Positions 16,496-24,943 of a stretch of 59,111 bases of DNA are shown here, one piece after another; position 1 is the stretch's first letter; each line of letters opens with the position of its first letter. The notes below the pieces were generated by a model that searched no databases, was not told where the DNA came from, and worked only from the letters and a program-made list of their open reading frames with translations. The stretch is from Mesonia oceanica (GTDB taxonomy: Bacteria > Bacteroidota > Bacteroidia > Flavobacteriales > Flavobacteriaceae), in assembly GCF_902499555.1 (NCBI RefSeq), contig NZ_CABVMM010000017.1, forward strand, positions 1 to 59,111, given 5' to 3'. Both the position numbers and the translations under genes were made by a program.

Positions 16496-18082
16496 CTATT
16501 GATTATTGAATATCGACCTAGCTTCTTCATAAATCCGCTCAAAATTTTTCTCCAAATCAGCCTGAGAAAACGGCTTTGATACCTCCGGCAATCCCCTTTG
16601 AATCTTTGCTAATTTAAACTGCACTTTTTTGTCAGTTCCATCTGCATACGTAATAAACTCTCCCTGTTTCAACCGAAAGAAAACATCCGCCCTGATTTTT
16701 GGAATTTCCTTTTCCCCTGTGGTAATCCGTGTATCAAAATCCAGATTATGCCCACGACTAATACTTTTTGTCGGGTCTTTAATAATCTCAAAAAAGCGTT
16801 CATAATATTTTGCGGTGTCCGGGTCATTGACCTTTCCAAAAAACTGGTAGGAAAGATTGCTCAATATCGCCTTGCTCGCCTTATCACCATACATCATATC
16901 GTTCTGGATCTTGTCCTGCATCACATAGACCGTAGAAATATTATAGCTCCGCAATGTTGCCGGAATGCGGTGCATATTCAATAAGCGTATGGTAGGTGCT
17001 TCTTCCATTAACAGGAATGAAGGTTTGGAATTCCGCACACTCATTTGTTTGGTGATGGTATGGACAATGGTGGCAATCACTGGCGAATAGGATGTTTCAA
17101 ATTTTGGATTGTTCACGATTGAAATTACCGCAGGATTTTCTTCACTGTTGATATTGAGCGGCACTTCATCTGCGGACAATGCCATAAAAATCCGTTGCGT
17201 ACTGATGCGTTTTAATGCATTGGCCAAAGTGCTTTTTACACCAGCGGTTTGTCGTTCCGAATCCTTGCCGCTGATAAAAGCATCCGCCATAGCTCGTGAT
17301 GTGGTATTGGTTTCCAAAAACTGGATTAGGCTATCGGTGTCCAGATATTGATAAATGGCTATCAAATGCGGCAGGGTGCAAAATTGTGGGTAGGTCGTTT
17401 TCAGTTTCCAAATCAATCCCCCGATTAATCCTTCCGCTGCATCATTAAAAAATTTAGTTGTTCCGGTTGTTCCCGATTCCCGTTGCTCCAAAAGGTTCTC
17501 TATCAGTACCCGAGAAACTTCGTTTACGCTTTCCTCGTTCTCCAAATATCGTGGAGCAATGGGATTTACCCGATGGATGATTTTATCAAAGGAAATCACC
17601 TTAAACGGAATATCCCCATCCTTAAAAAGCGGATACGCCATTTCCGTAAGCTCAAAATCTTTGTAATCGTGGATAATGCCACAAAAACCTTCCTTCCGGA
17701 AATGTTTCAGGAATCCATACACCACACTTTCGGTCTTTCCACTTCCCGCAGAACCTATGATGGATGCGCCACGTTTGATATTGTCCAGTTTGAAGTCTCC
17801 CTTGGTAGTGGCAAAATCGACTTGATACCTATGGTCGCCATTTTTTGGCACCTCCTTTTTATGCAAGAAAACATACAATGCCGTATTGATCAACAAAAGC
17901 GGACAGACCACATTCAATAAAATTATAACCAAATTGTTCCAAGGTTGTAAAAAATAGGCCAGGGCAAACAACAAAAGGCTGTTTGCAAGAAATGCATATT
18001 TGGAGACCAGATACAATCCATAAAATAAAGCACTGGTCAGACCAATGGTTAAAAGAGCGGTAAAGAGATTGTCTATTTGCAT
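16496..18082 (-). CDS. mobC: Type IV coupling protein (MobC/TraG/VirD4 family)
   Basis: Coupling ATPase that delivers the relaxase-DNA complex to the mating channel, 528 residues. Two or three N-terminal membrane helices (about residues 8-75) are followed by the nucleotide-binding domain: Walker A GSAGSGKT at 110-117, Walker B FLLMEEAP, and the later motif VYVMQDKIQNDMMYG typical of the family. It starts 9 bases after the relaxase gene on the same strand, the usual mobA-mobB-mobC order of Bacteroidota elements. Slightly shorter than many relatives but not visibly broken. Confidence 0.9.
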   Translation of the reverse strand: MQIDNLFTALLTIGLTSALFYGLYLVSKYAFLANSLLLFALAYFLQPWNNLVIILLNVVCPLLLINTALYVFLHKKEVPKNGDHRYQVDFATTKGDFKLDNIKRGASIIGSAGSGKTESVVYGFLKHFRKEGFCGIIHDYKDFELTEMAYPLFKDGDIPFKVISFDKIIHRVNPIAPRYLENEESVNEVSRVLIENLLEQRESGTTGTTKFFNDAAEGLIGGLIWKLKTTYPQFCTLPHLIAIYQYLDTDSLIQFLETNTTSRAMADAFISGKDSERQTAGVKSTLANALKRISTQRIFMALSADEVPLNINSEENPAVISIVNNPKFETSYSPVIATIVHTITKQMSVRNSKPSFLLMEEAPTIRLLNMHRIPATLRSYNISTVYVMQDKIQNDMMYGDKASKAILSNLSYQFFGKVNDPDTAKYYERFFEIIKDPTKSISRGHNLDFDTRITTGEKEIPKIRADVFFRLKQGEFITYADGTDKKVQFKLAKIQRGLPEVSKPFSQADLEKNFERIYEEARSIFNNQ

Positions 18083-18091
18083 ACGTTTGGA

Positions 18092-19123
18092 TTAGATACC
18101 TATAGAACTTGATTTAATGGCCACTTCTACGCCACGGCGCAGTCGGTTGAATACCTTCATTGCCAGTTGCGCCTGTGTTACCGGAATACTTGGCAGCATT
18201 GGAACACCACTTTCCTTCATCATTTTAAAGGCGATCGCCTTTTCATTGGTGGGCAGTTTCATCAGCGATGCAAAATAGATTTTGGGATTCTTGACAAAAT
18301 CCTTTCGAGCTTTGTAGGTCTCGGCGAAGTTTCTTTGATAGCCAAAAGTCCTGTCAAAGGTCTTTTCCGCACGTTCAAAAAACTGGTCACGGTCAAAGCC
18401 CCGTTTTATGGTCTTACCGTGCATCTCCACTTCCGATGCCTTATGCTTGCTCCCCGGGGAAAGACTGAAGGTGTTGGAGGCATCCTTTCGGCTTACGATG
18501 ATATGGATATGGCTTTGGTTTCCCGCCTTTGGCATCCCCTGGACAATTCGCTTCCCGTCCTGTTGGTGCGGTGCTTCCTTTTCCAATCGAGCTATTTTTT
18601 GCCGTAGCAGCTTGATGTTTCCTTCAGCACGACCTTCTTCAATCCTTCTAATTTCGGTTTTGAGCTGCAATATTTTGGTGGCATAAGGCTGATTCTCTTT
18701 AATCTGCCAATCCGTTCCCTTGAAGGTTCGTTGGTATTCGATTTTTGCATAATATTTTATATCATCGATGGTAATCGGTCTTCCATTAATTTCACGGTTA
18801 AAGGAAGCCACATAATCCTTCATCAGCTCACGGGTGTATCTTTTTAAATCTTCGCTATTGTTCTGTAATCGGTTCAGTTCGTATTTGGAAGGGCTGACCG
18901 TAATGGAATAGAATTTCGGTTCAGTCTTTTTGAGTTTGGCGCCGTTACCATCGATATCCTTTACCACTTCTTCAGCGGAAATGTCATCTCCATATTGATT
19001 GAAAAAGTGTTGCATTTCTTCCTGTTCCAGACCCTGGTTTTCTTTCTCCAGATAACCAACAAAATCGCCTGAACTTTGTGAATAATTCCCTCCCAGTTTT
19101 TGAGGTGTGATGGTGATATACAT
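18092..19123 (-). CDS. mobB: Relaxase/mobilization nuclease MobB
   Basis: Relaxase that nicks oriT and pilots the strand, 343 residues. Visible features are the N-terminal MYITITPQKLGG with a following SGDFVGYLEKEN segment, and the central histidine motif QSHIHIIVSRKD (HxH metal-binding triad, about residues 200-212). A coiled region (LKTEIRRIEEGRAEGNIKLL) precedes the motif. It ends 9 bases before the coupling-protein gene and starts 10 bases after mobA. GC content by eye is higher than in the flanking defence cargo, consistent with the element backbone. Confidence 0.9.
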   Translation of the reverse strand: MYITITPQKLGGNYSQSSGDFVGYLEKENQGLEQEEMQHFFNQYGDDISAEEVVKDIDGNGAKLKKTEPKFYSITVSPSKYELNRLQNNSEDLKRYTRELMKDYVASFNREINGRPITIDDIKYYAKIEYQRTFKGTDWQIKENQPYATKILQLKTEIRRIEEGRAEGNIKLLRQKIARLEKEAPHQQDGKRIVQGMPKAGNQSHIHIIVSRKDASNTFSLSPGSKHKASEVEMHGKTIKRGFDRDQFFERAEKTFDRTFGYQRNFAETYKARKDFVKNPKIYFASLMKLPTNEKAIAFKMMKESGVPMLPSIPVTQAQLAMKVFNRLRRGVEVAIKSSSIGI

Positions 19124-19133
19124 AGCTCAAAGA

Positions 19134-19514
19134 TTAGGGTTCGTTATTATGGTTCTGCCTTTCCTGAAATCTTACTTTGGGCTTTTCTTCGACCGCTTTC
19201 TTTTCCAAGATCAAGGGTTTTTTTGAAGGTTCGTTCATCTGAAAAAGGGATTCCAACATTGCTACGGTGGGTTTGGTCTGGCTCTTTTCCATATCCCTCA
19301 TTATGGCGATGACCGCATTGATACGTTTCTTTATTGAGGCTTCGATAGTCCTTCCCGTTGGTCCCAATTTTTCCTTTGGGGAAATCTCGTTGTAGAAGAA
19401 AAAGTCGAGCATTGTTTCCAATGCTTCGGTGTGTGATTTGAAGTGGGTCCGTGAAAATTCCTGAAAACGTTTTGCCGTTTCCTTTTTGAACCTAATGCCT
19501 ATAAATGAGTCCAT
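19134..19514 (-). CDS. mobA: Mobilization accessory protein MobA (BfmA/BtgA type)
   Basis: Relaxosome accessory protein, 126 residues, of the BfmA/BtgA-type mobilization family. It begins MDSFIGIRFKKETAKRF, a ribbon-helix-helix-like DNA-binding start, followed by helices with the pattern TEALETMLDFFF. These proteins bind oriT and help the relaxase. It is the first gene of the mobABC operon. The 400-base non-coding stretch upstream contains two ATTTGTCGCAAAT copies and strong inverted repeats and is the candidate oriT. Confidence 0.82.
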   Translation of the reverse strand: MDSFIGIRFKKETAKRFQEFSRTHFKSHTEALETMLDFFFYNEISPKEKLGPTGRTIEASIKKRINAVIAIMRDMEKSQTKPTVAMLESLFQMNEPSKKPLILEKKAVEEKPKVRFQERQNHNNEP

Positions 19515-19523
19515 AATTCGCCG

Positions 19524-19689
19524 ATTTGTCGCAAATCCTTCCCTAAAAGTGGGCGTTCACAGGGCATTTGTCGCAAATTGTAGAGGTTCTGGAATTTTAT
19601 ATTTTTTCAAATTACTGAATATCAGTTATTTGAAAATTAAAAGGAGTGCTAAACATCGCATCGCGTGTTACCCTCTTGCTACTCCTTTT
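19524..19689. other. Candidate oriT / mob operon control region
   Basis: Non-coding stretch upstream of mobA. It holds two direct copies of ATTTGTCGCAAAT (19524-19536 and 19566-19578, 42 bases apart, each palindromic around TCG). A large inverted repeat follows, TTTTCAAATTACTGA / TCAGTTATTTGAAAA (19604-19618 and 19622-19636; 14 of 15 pairs, 3-base spacer). A second pair, AAAAGGAGT / ACTCCTTTT (19639-19647 and 19681-19689), lies beyond it. Clustered inverted repeats directly before a relaxase operon are the usual appearance of oriT. The nick site is not identified. The rest of the gap to 19890 shows nothing recognisable. Confidence 0.5.
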
Positions 19690-19893
19690 CGTCTCGCGCA
19701 GCGGGACAAAATTCCGTACAATCTGGCTAAAAAGCCAATTGCCATTTCAAGGAAAATAATTTTCCGATATGTTATTTTTTCGATGGGTACGGTTATCGGC
19801 GAAAGTCAAAAAATGGATAACCCTACGTGAAATTGAATGCTGAATTTCAGCGAAATAAAGATAGTGATTTTTATTGAATTGAAATCGATGCAA

Positions 19894-19923
19894 CAAAAAA
19901 ACACCTCCAAAAATTTAGAGGTG
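19894..19923 (-). terminator. Rho-independent terminator after the ssb-radC operon
   Basis: Read on the minus strand, CACCTC ... GAGGTG (19918-19923 with 19902-19907) forms a hairpin followed directly by a run of T. It lies 23 bases downstream of the small gene ending at 19946 and closes the minus-strand ssb-radC group before the mob region. Confidence 0.75.
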
Positions 19924-19945
19924 CTTGACTATGAAGTTTAGAAAT

Positions 19946-20143
19946 TCAGATGTTGAATACAAACGTATAGGAATACAAATTGCGTAATGCTTCTTCGGCT
20001 ATCATCGTTTCAAAACAAGCGTGATTTTTCCTTACGTATTTGCGGATGTCCTCCCCAAATTTTCGTTCCACATCCTTCTTGGAATTTTCCATAAGTCGGT
20101 TTTGAGTCTCTTCGCTCAAGTCGGTAAAATTTAGATAAATCAT
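19946..20143 (-). CDS. Small conserved-looking hypothetical protein after radC
   Basis: Unrecognised 65-residue acidic/basic helical protein beginning MIYLNFTDLSEETQNRL. Longer frames starting at 20194 or 20167 exist but run into the radC 3' end with non-protein-like residues. The ATG at 20143, 10 bases after radC, is the more natural start. No membrane segment or known motif. Position between radC and a terminator suggests it is the last gene of the ssb-radC operon. Small genes of this kind accompany radC/ssb in flavobacterial conjugative elements; the function is unknown. Confidence 0.6.
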   Translation of the reverse strand: MIYLNFTDLSEETQNRLMENSKKDVERKFGEDIRKYVRKNHACFETMIAEEALRNLYSYTFVFNI

Positions 20144-20153
20144 AGCTTTCAAT

Positions 20154-20603
20154 TTAAAGGATTCCATTATCTGCAAAACTGTAATAGTCGCCATCGGGAG
20201 AAATTATCAAATGGTCTAGAACTTTAATATCAAGTAAGTCGCCAGCCTTTTTAATCTTTTGGGTCAGGCTCTTGTCCGATTCACTAGGTCTTAAGGTACC
20301 GCTCGGGTGGTTATGAAGTAAAATTACTGCGGTTGTCAAGCTCTTTAAAAGTACGGCAAATAGAATGCGGACATCCACTAAAGTACCTGTGATACCTCCA
20401 TTTGAAACCTCATAAATTCCTTTTACCTTATTGGCATTATTGAGCAACATTATTTTAAAGGTTTCGTGCAGTTCAATTGTTTCTTTGTTCCATTGGCTGT
20501 AGGCTATATCGGCAGCACTTTGGGAACAGGTTACTTTGGGAAGCAAATTTGCCTTTGTGCTTCCGCTGTAACTTATGGCTATTTCATTAACTTTGCTTTT
20601 CAT
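20154..20603 (-). CDS. radC: RadC-family JAB/MPN domain protein
   Basis: RadC-like protein of 149 residues with the JAMM metalloprotease-type motif: VILLHNHPSGTLRPSESDKS contains the HxH...SxxD metal ligands. The N-terminal helix-hairpin-helix of chromosomal RadC is absent; this short form is the usual version on Bacteroidota mobile elements. Despite the name, a role in DNA repair is doubtful; anti-restriction or DNA-processing roles on incoming elements have been proposed. It follows ssb across a hairpin at 20633-20666, which may limit its expression. Confidence 0.87.
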   Translation of the reverse strand: MKSKVNEIAISYSGSTKANLLPKVTCSQSAADIAYSQWNKETIELHETFKIMLLNNANKVKGIYEVSNGGITGTLVDVRILFAVLLKSLTTAVILLHNHPSGTLRPSESDKSLTQKIKKAGDLLDIKVLDHLIISPDGDYYSFADNGIL

Positions 20604-20626
20604 TGTTAACTTATTAATTGGTTAAT

Positions 20627-20666
20627 AATTAAAAGAGGGCGCTACTTTCCACGGGAACGCCCTCTT
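20627..20666 (-). terminator. Hairpin terminator between ssb and radC
   Basis: Perfect 9-bp stem AAGAGGGCG / CGCCCTCTT (20633-20641 and 20658-20666) with a 16-base loop, followed on the minus strand by a T-rich tract. It lies 12 bases downstream of the ssb stop. It can terminate or attenuate transcription from ssb into radC. Confidence 0.75.
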
Positions 20667-20678
20667 AAATTTTAAAGA

Positions 20679-21023
20679 TTACTTATCATTTTTATTTCCG
20701 AGTAAAAGCACTTCCTTTGCTTGCACTTCGGTTACATAGCGTTGGTTTCCATCATCGGTGGTATAGGTGCGGGTTCTCAATTTTCCCGTAATGGCTATTT
20801 CCTTTCCTTTGCCTACAAAATTTTCGATGATTTCGGCAGTCTTGCCCCAAGCTACAACGGTGTGCCAATCTGTGGACTGCACCTTTTCGCCCTTGTTGTT
20901 CTTGTAGCTTTCATTTGTGGCGATTGAAAAACGGGCTACTTTTTTTCCGCTTTCAAGGTTGGTGATGGTTGGTTCTTGCCCAACGTTTCCGATTAACTGT
21001 ACGTGATTTTTTAAAGTACTCAT
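20679..21023 (-). CDS. ssb: Single-stranded DNA-binding protein
   Basis: OB-fold single-stranded DNA-binding protein, 114 residues from the chosen ATG at 21023 (MSTLKNHVQLIGNVG). The open frame extends to an ATG at 21062, but those 13 extra residues are unlike SSB. Family marks are HVQLIGNVGQEP, FSIATNES, WHTVVAWGKTAEI and GKGKEIAITGKL. It lacks the long acidic-tipped C-terminal tail of housekeeping SSB, as is common for element-encoded copies. It protects the transferred strand in the recipient. Confidence 0.93.
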   Translation of the reverse strand: MSTLKNHVQLIGNVGQEPTITNLESGKKVARFSIATNESYKNNKGEKVQSTDWHTVVAWGKTAEIIENFVGKGKEIAITGKLRTRTYTTDDGNQRYVTEVQAKEVLLLGNKNDK

Positions 21024-21062
21024 AATAAAATATTTAAGGATTAATAATGCTATCCGAACCAT

Positions 21063-21284
21063 TCAGACAGTTTGTGTTTGTATTTTTTGAAGTGATTTAC
21101 TTATTATATCTCGAGCGTTTTCCTTTTTTGTTTTTTTTGATGCCGCTTCCTTTTTGATGTTTTTGTACGATTTCATAAGATTCATTTTAGATTTACTTCC
21201 CATAGTGCCCTCGCTGTTACCTTTTTTTGTTGCTGATACAGTTTCAATATTTGGAATTGATAAGGACTTATAAAAGGGAGGCAC
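21063..21284 (-). CDS. Possible small lysine-rich protein upstream of ssb
   Basis: Open frame of 73 residues, very rich in Lys and Ser (for example NIKKEAASKKTKKENARD), with no recognised domain. An internal ATG at 21203 (MGSKSKMNLMKSY) is as likely a start as 21284. It lies 39 bases upstream of ssb on the same strand. Composition could be that of a small nucleic-acid-binding protein or simply of a chance frame in AT-rich DNA; I cannot decide between them. Confidence 0.3.
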   Translation of the reverse strand: MPPFYKSLSIPNIETVSATKKGNSEGTMGSKSKMNLMKSYKNIKKEAASKKTKKENARDIISKSLQKIQTQTV

Positions 21285-21732
21285 GACCGGTTATGCAGTC
21301 CGTTCAACTTCCAAATGTTGGTATTTTGCTGTCAGAAAAAGGGAGGGACAGTGAGGGTGCGGGAGTAGGTCTAAAGGGTTTTGTGAAGTACCAATACATA
21401 GGAAGGGGCACCAAATGAATAATGGAATTCAGATGGGGCGGACTCCGTTCACGATTTCGGATTGGGAATGGAGAGTTCCTTCCCAGTCCCGATAGCTATC
21501 GGGACGGGAAGGTTTAACGGAATGGAAAGGAGAAATTGGGGATGGTGTCCAAGACTTTGTAGGGAAGCGCTGCCGCCCGGAATGCAGCTTTTCGCGAAAT
21601 GGAGGGGAATGTGCTGAGCAAATTTCGAAGATTAAGTTTTAACTACTGCTATGAAGCGTGACGGTTTTTACAGACTTTTTTTAGGAAATAAATAGCTCTA
21701 TCAAAATCTAAATAATTTTGCTTGTTATTAAG
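21285..21732. other. Gene-free stretch with palindrome and repeat
   Basis: About 450 bases with no credible gene. It contains a perfect 20-base palindrome around CCCGATAGCTATCGGG at 21486-21505, a motif seen in many flavobacterial intergenic regions, extended by near-symmetrical TTCCC/GGGAA flanks. It also contains the first copy of an imperfect ~100-base direct repeat (21541-21640) whose second copy is at 28619-28735. GC content here is visibly higher than in the genes on either side. Confidence 0.6.
21541..21640 (+). repeat. Imperfect direct repeat, copy 1 (flanks SDR/AraC cargo)
   Basis: Shares GGTGTYCRAGACTTTGTA at its left and AAATGGAGG plus AATGTGCTGAG at its right with copy 2 at 28619-28735, in the same orientation. 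The two copies bracket the cargo block 21.7-28.5 kb. Confidence 0.55.
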
Positions 21733-22524
21733 TTAAATCGTTTTTAACACTCCTGAATCTGCTCTTAAAGAAGCTCCATTTGTAGCAATGGATAGAGGGC
21801 TTGATAAATATGTTGCTAAACTTGCTATTTCACTTGGATTAATGAATCGTTGCAATAAAATGTGTGGATTGGTCTGTTGTACAATTGCAGTTTTCATTTG
21901 TTCTAATTCTAGATTTTGTGCTTCTGCAATTTGCTCTACTGTTGCTGCAACACCATCAGAATAGGTTGGTCCTCCCAAAATAGTATTGACCGTAATCTCG
22001 GTTCCTTTTGTCAATTTAGATAGGCCATTTGCAATGGCAGACATAGCCGCTTTTGACATTCCATAATGGATCATATTTTCAGGAACATTTACACCTGATT
22101 CGCTACTGATAAAAATGATTCGTCCCCAATTATTGTTTTGCATTTTCGGTAATAATTTTCGAGATAAACGAACAGAACTCATTACGTTTATCTCAAAATA
22201 TCTGTACCAATCTTGATCCGTTATGTTTTTAAATTCTTCAATTTCAAAGATTCCAACATTGTTTATCAAAATATCTATATCAGTTAATTGTTTAAGTAAG
22301 TTTTCGACTTCTTCCTCCTTTGAAAAATCTGCTGAAATTGCCGAAACCTTAGTATTAGGAAATTGTTTTTGTAGTTTTTCTTTTACTTGTTCCGTCTTTG
22401 ATTTTTGTCGTCCATTAATTGTCACAGAAGCTCCCTCTTCTAATAATTGTTGTGCAATGGCAAAACCAATGCCTTGTGTTGAGCCACTAATAAATGCTTT
22501 TTTTCCTTTTAATTTTAAATCCAT
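21733..22524 (-). CDS. SDR-family oxidoreductase
   Basis: Classical short-chain dehydrogenase/reductase, 263 residues. Cofactor motif is SGSTQGIGFA near residue 15, followed by INNVGIF, catalytic Ser in ISSESG and the YxxxK pair in HYGMSKAAM. The Arg-Gln-Lys segment after the second strand (GRQKSKTEQ) suggests NADP preference. It lies 40 bases downstream of a TetR-family gene on the same strand, so the regulator probably controls it. Substrate unknown; aldehyde or quinone detoxification would be typical for TetR-linked SDRs. Confidence 0.88.
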   Translation of the reverse strand: MDLKLKGKKAFISGSTQGIGFAIAQQLLEEGASVTINGRQKSKTEQVKEKLQKQFPNTKVSAISADFSKEEEVENLLKQLTDIDILINNVGIFEIEEFKNITDQDWYRYFEINVMSSVRLSRKLLPKMQNNNWGRIIFISSESGVNVPENMIHYGMSKAAMSAIANGLSKLTKGTEITVNTILGGPTYSDGVAATVEQIAEAQNLELEQMKTAIVQQTNPHILLQRFINPSEIASLATYLSSPLSIATNGASLRADSGVLKTI

Positions 22525-22564
22525 TTTATTTTTGTAGTGATTATTAAATAATTAGTTAAAATTT

Positions 22565-23146
22565 TTATTTGAGAATCTGTAGTTGTAATTCAATTTGTTG
22601 TTTCAAAATTTCTTTGTCCGGATAGATTCTTCGTAATGTATTAATTCCACACCAAAGGGTAATTAAATGCTTTCCTAAAGTATGTGCCGGTATTTTTGAT
22701 TTTATATTTCCCTTTTTTTGTTCTGCAAGGATAGCCGTGGTGTAAAGTTTTTCTGTTTCTTTTAAAATTTCTATTGCTTCATTTTCTAGTTCTTCATCTA
22801 TAAAAGTCATTTCAACTATTGTATTTGCGACAATACATCCCTTCAAGTGAGATTTTTTTGATGCAGTTGCCACACTAATGAAAAAGGCTTTAATTAATTC
22901 AATAGGAGTATCGCTATTTTCTAGTTTGATTTTGAAATCTTCTAAGTCTTCTTTGCGTTGTTGAAGAGATTTTTTGAAAAGTTCTTTTTTTCCACCTTTA
23001 AATGTGTTGTATAAACTACCTGCTCCTGCACCTGTCGCAGTACTTAAGTCAGATAAAGACGTGGCATTATATCCTTTTTCCCAAAATAGTTCTTGAGCTT
23101 TGAGCACCATTTCTTTGTTTTTAAAAACTATCGGTCTTCCTTTCAT
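22565..23146 (-). CDS. TetR/AcrR-family transcriptional repressor
   Basis: TetR-family regulator, 193 residues. The N-terminal helix-turn-helix is ALELFWEKGYNATS-like (here AQELFWEKGYNATSLSDLST, residues ~14-33) followed by GAGSLYNTFKGGKKELF. The helical ligand domain is typical in length. It is cotranscribed with the downstream SDR. A perfect 8-bp inverted repeat at 23150-23173 overlaps its promoter and start region, the expected autorepressor site. The inducer is unknown. Confidence 0.9.
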   Translation of the reverse strand: MKGRPIVFKNKEMVLKAQELFWEKGYNATSLSDLSTATGAGAGSLYNTFKGGKKELFKKSLQQRKEDLEDFKIKLENSDTPIELIKAFFISVATASKKSHLKGCIVANTIVEMTFIDEELENEAIEILKETEKLYTTAILAEQKKGNIKSKIPAHTLGKHLITLWCGINTLRRIYPDKEILKQQIELQLQILK

Positions 23147-23149
23147 TTA

Positions 23150-23204
23150 TTTTTGTAATGTTTGATACAAAAATAGAAAAATAAAATTCTAGCCAATGAT
23201 TTCA
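23150..23204 (-). promoter_or_regulatory. TetR operator overlapping a -7 promoter element
   Basis: Inverted repeat TTTTTGTA / TACAAAAA (23150-23157 and 23166-23173, 8-base spacer). On the minus strand TATTTTTG (23175-23168) fits the Bacteroidota TAnnTTTG -7 element and TTGG about 17 bases upstream fits the -33 box. The repeat would block this promoter, consistent with autorepression by the TetR protein. Confidence 0.6.
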
Positions 23205-23411
23205 GTTATTATTTTTGCAAACATTACTGCTAACGACTCTGGTTATATTAAGTTCGGGATTTTGAAGTCGCTTTCTTGTCCGCCTAACGTAATTTTTTTA
23301 GTTACAGTTTCTTCAATTTTGAGAACCTTTCCATAAAACATATTTTATCCAGTCGAGGCTTTAGTAGATGCACCAGTTCACTGGTACTAACCGAAGTTTT
23401 GAAGACATAAA

Positions 23412-23987
23412 TTATTCTACAAATAGAGATTTTATTTGATGAGTCCATTCTTTAATAACTTCGGTATTTGCTCTATCTGCTTTGTCGAAGAAAAAATGTT
23501 GTTTGACTTTTAAACCGCAATACGTATAAATACCTTTGTCTGATGTTAGCGATAGAGCCGTGTCCATTCCCAAATTGTGATATTCGGTATGTGATTTCCC
23601 GTGTGTATTAATGATGACGGTTTGTTTGCCTACCAGTAAGCCTTTTTGAATACCCTGGTCATATCGATAAGCAAAGCCATAACTGAAAACCCGGTCGATG
23701 TAGCCTTTTAGTATCGCAGGTAAACCTGTCCACCAAATCGGATGTATAAATGTAATACAATCTGCCCAAACGATATAATTCTGCTCAGTTTTTACCTCTT
23801 CATTAACCCGTTCTATTCGCTGGCCTTCCATATCTTCCAGTGAAAGAACAGGATTAAAATTCAGTTGGTATAAATCCCTAACTTTTACCTGATGCCCACT
23901 TTCGGTAAGGTGTTCTAAAACTACTTGTTTTAACCGACCATTTAAACTTTGGGGATTAGGATGAGCGTAAATAACTAAATGTTTCAT
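23412..23987 (-). CDS. NAD(P)H-dependent flavodoxin-fold oxidoreductase (NQO/KefF-like)
   Basis: Flavodoxin-like fold quinone reductase family, 191 residues. Marks are HLVIYAHPNPQSLNG at the N terminus (FMN phosphate loop), FIHPIWWTGLPAILKGYIDR in the middle (the family signature) and VIINTHGKS (nicotinamide side). It reduces quinones or related electrophiles with NAD(P)H and FMN/FAD. An AraC regulator ends 71 bases upstream on the same strand and may control it. Intact, usual length. Confidence 0.87.
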   Translation of the reverse strand: MKHLVIYAHPNPQSLNGRLKQVVLEHLTESGHQVKVRDLYQLNFNPVLSLEDMEGQRIERVNEEVKTEQNYIVWADCITFIHPIWWTGLPAILKGYIDRVFSYGFAYRYDQGIQKGLLVGKQTVIINTHGKSHTEYHNLGMDTALSLTSDKGIYTYCGLKVKQHFFFDKADRANTEVIKEWTHQIKSLFVE

Positions 23988-24058
23988 TTTCTACTTTTTT
24001 AATTTGTTATAACAAAAGTAGAATGTTGTTTTTCCCTAAAATTGTAAGAAAACGAAAA

Positions 24059-24871
24059 TCAATTTATGGGATTACAAATATCTTGTTGGAATTTCAGATA
24101 TTTTGTGGGGCTAAGATTTAGGTAATGTTTAAAGTCGCTAATAAGTTGGCTTTGGTCGTAGTAACCACAATCATTTATGATCGTAAACCAATCCTCTTTT
24201 GTTGCCTTGGAAGCAATGTTTTCAATGGCTTTTAAAAATCTTTCGTAACGGTTAATTTCTTTTACAGAATATCCGAAATGTATTTTTTGTTTGAGTTGAA
24301 TAGTTCGTTCTGTTTGGTTATTGTGGCTAGCAATTGCTTTGATAGGATTTAGCGACTGTTCTTTAAACTTTATTAATTGTTCCGCTATTTTGTCCCGTTG
24401 TAGTAAATAGGGTTTGCAAAACTCAAGAATGTAATTTACCTGTTCTTCAACATTATCCATTCTATGGAGTTCATACCACAATGACGTAAAGCAATTTTCT
24501 CTCAAGAGCTTATCAGGATGTATTGGTGAATGTTTAGTAAGTGAAATATTACCAAAGAACCGATAAAATGCATCGTCTTTGAAATTGGCAACCAAAATTT
24601 TTGATTGCGGTGGCAACGAATATTCAAACGCTTTCCTGATTGTTCCTAGCACAAGACATTTGTCAATTTCTATTTGTGTATTTTCTTCGGAATTGAGTAA
24701 TGTTTTTGTTCCGAAACTGAAAATCAAAATGGTTTGGTAAGAAGGTAATAACGTTTTTGTTATCCTTTCGTTGGTTTGATTTTCGGCAAAATAGAAATGA
24801 GAAAATACGTTTTCATAGTCTGCCGGAACAGCTATTCTGAAATTGTGGTATGTTTCACTGTTTTGTGTCAT
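24059..24871 (-). CDS. AraC-family transcriptional regulator
   Basis: AraC/XylS-type regulator. The C-terminal DNA-binding domain shows the second helix-turn-helix as CGYYDQSQLISDFKHYLNLS with PTKYLKFQ after it. The N-terminal domain resembles the sensor domains often paired with such regulators (motifs RIAVPADYENVFSHFYFAEN). An upstream in-frame ATG at 24919 exists; I prefer 24871 (MTQNSETYHNF) because the extra residues look non-coding. It probably activates the adjacent flavin reductase gene, which lies 71 bases downstream. Confidence 0.85.
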   Translation of the reverse strand: MTQNSETYHNFRIAVPADYENVFSHFYFAENQTNERITKTLLPSYQTILIFSFGTKTLLNSEENTQIEIDKCLVLGTIRKAFEYSLPPQSKILVANFKDDAFYRFFGNISLTKHSPIHPDKLLRENCFTSLWYELHRMDNVEEQVNYILEFCKPYLLQRDKIAEQLIKFKEQSLNPIKAIASHNNQTERTIQLKQKIHFGYSVKEINRYERFLKAIENIASKATKEDWFTIINDCGYYDQSQLISDFKHYLNLSPTKYLKFQQDICNPIN

Positions 24872-24943
24872 TCGTTTTGTTCTTGATGATAAAGTATATG
24901 AGCATCGGTATTCAAGCACTATCAGTTGTCTGCTGTCTATTAT

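Noticed and set aside
18167..18607. Plus-strand open frames across the mob genes (also 17483-17920, 18408-18686)
   Set aside because: They lie opposite intact mobB/mobC, have no family motifs and show compositions expected of antisense frames.
21486..21505. Palindrome as a terminator or att site
   Set aside because: It has no T run and no integrase nearby; it matches a common dispersed flavobacterial palindrome.
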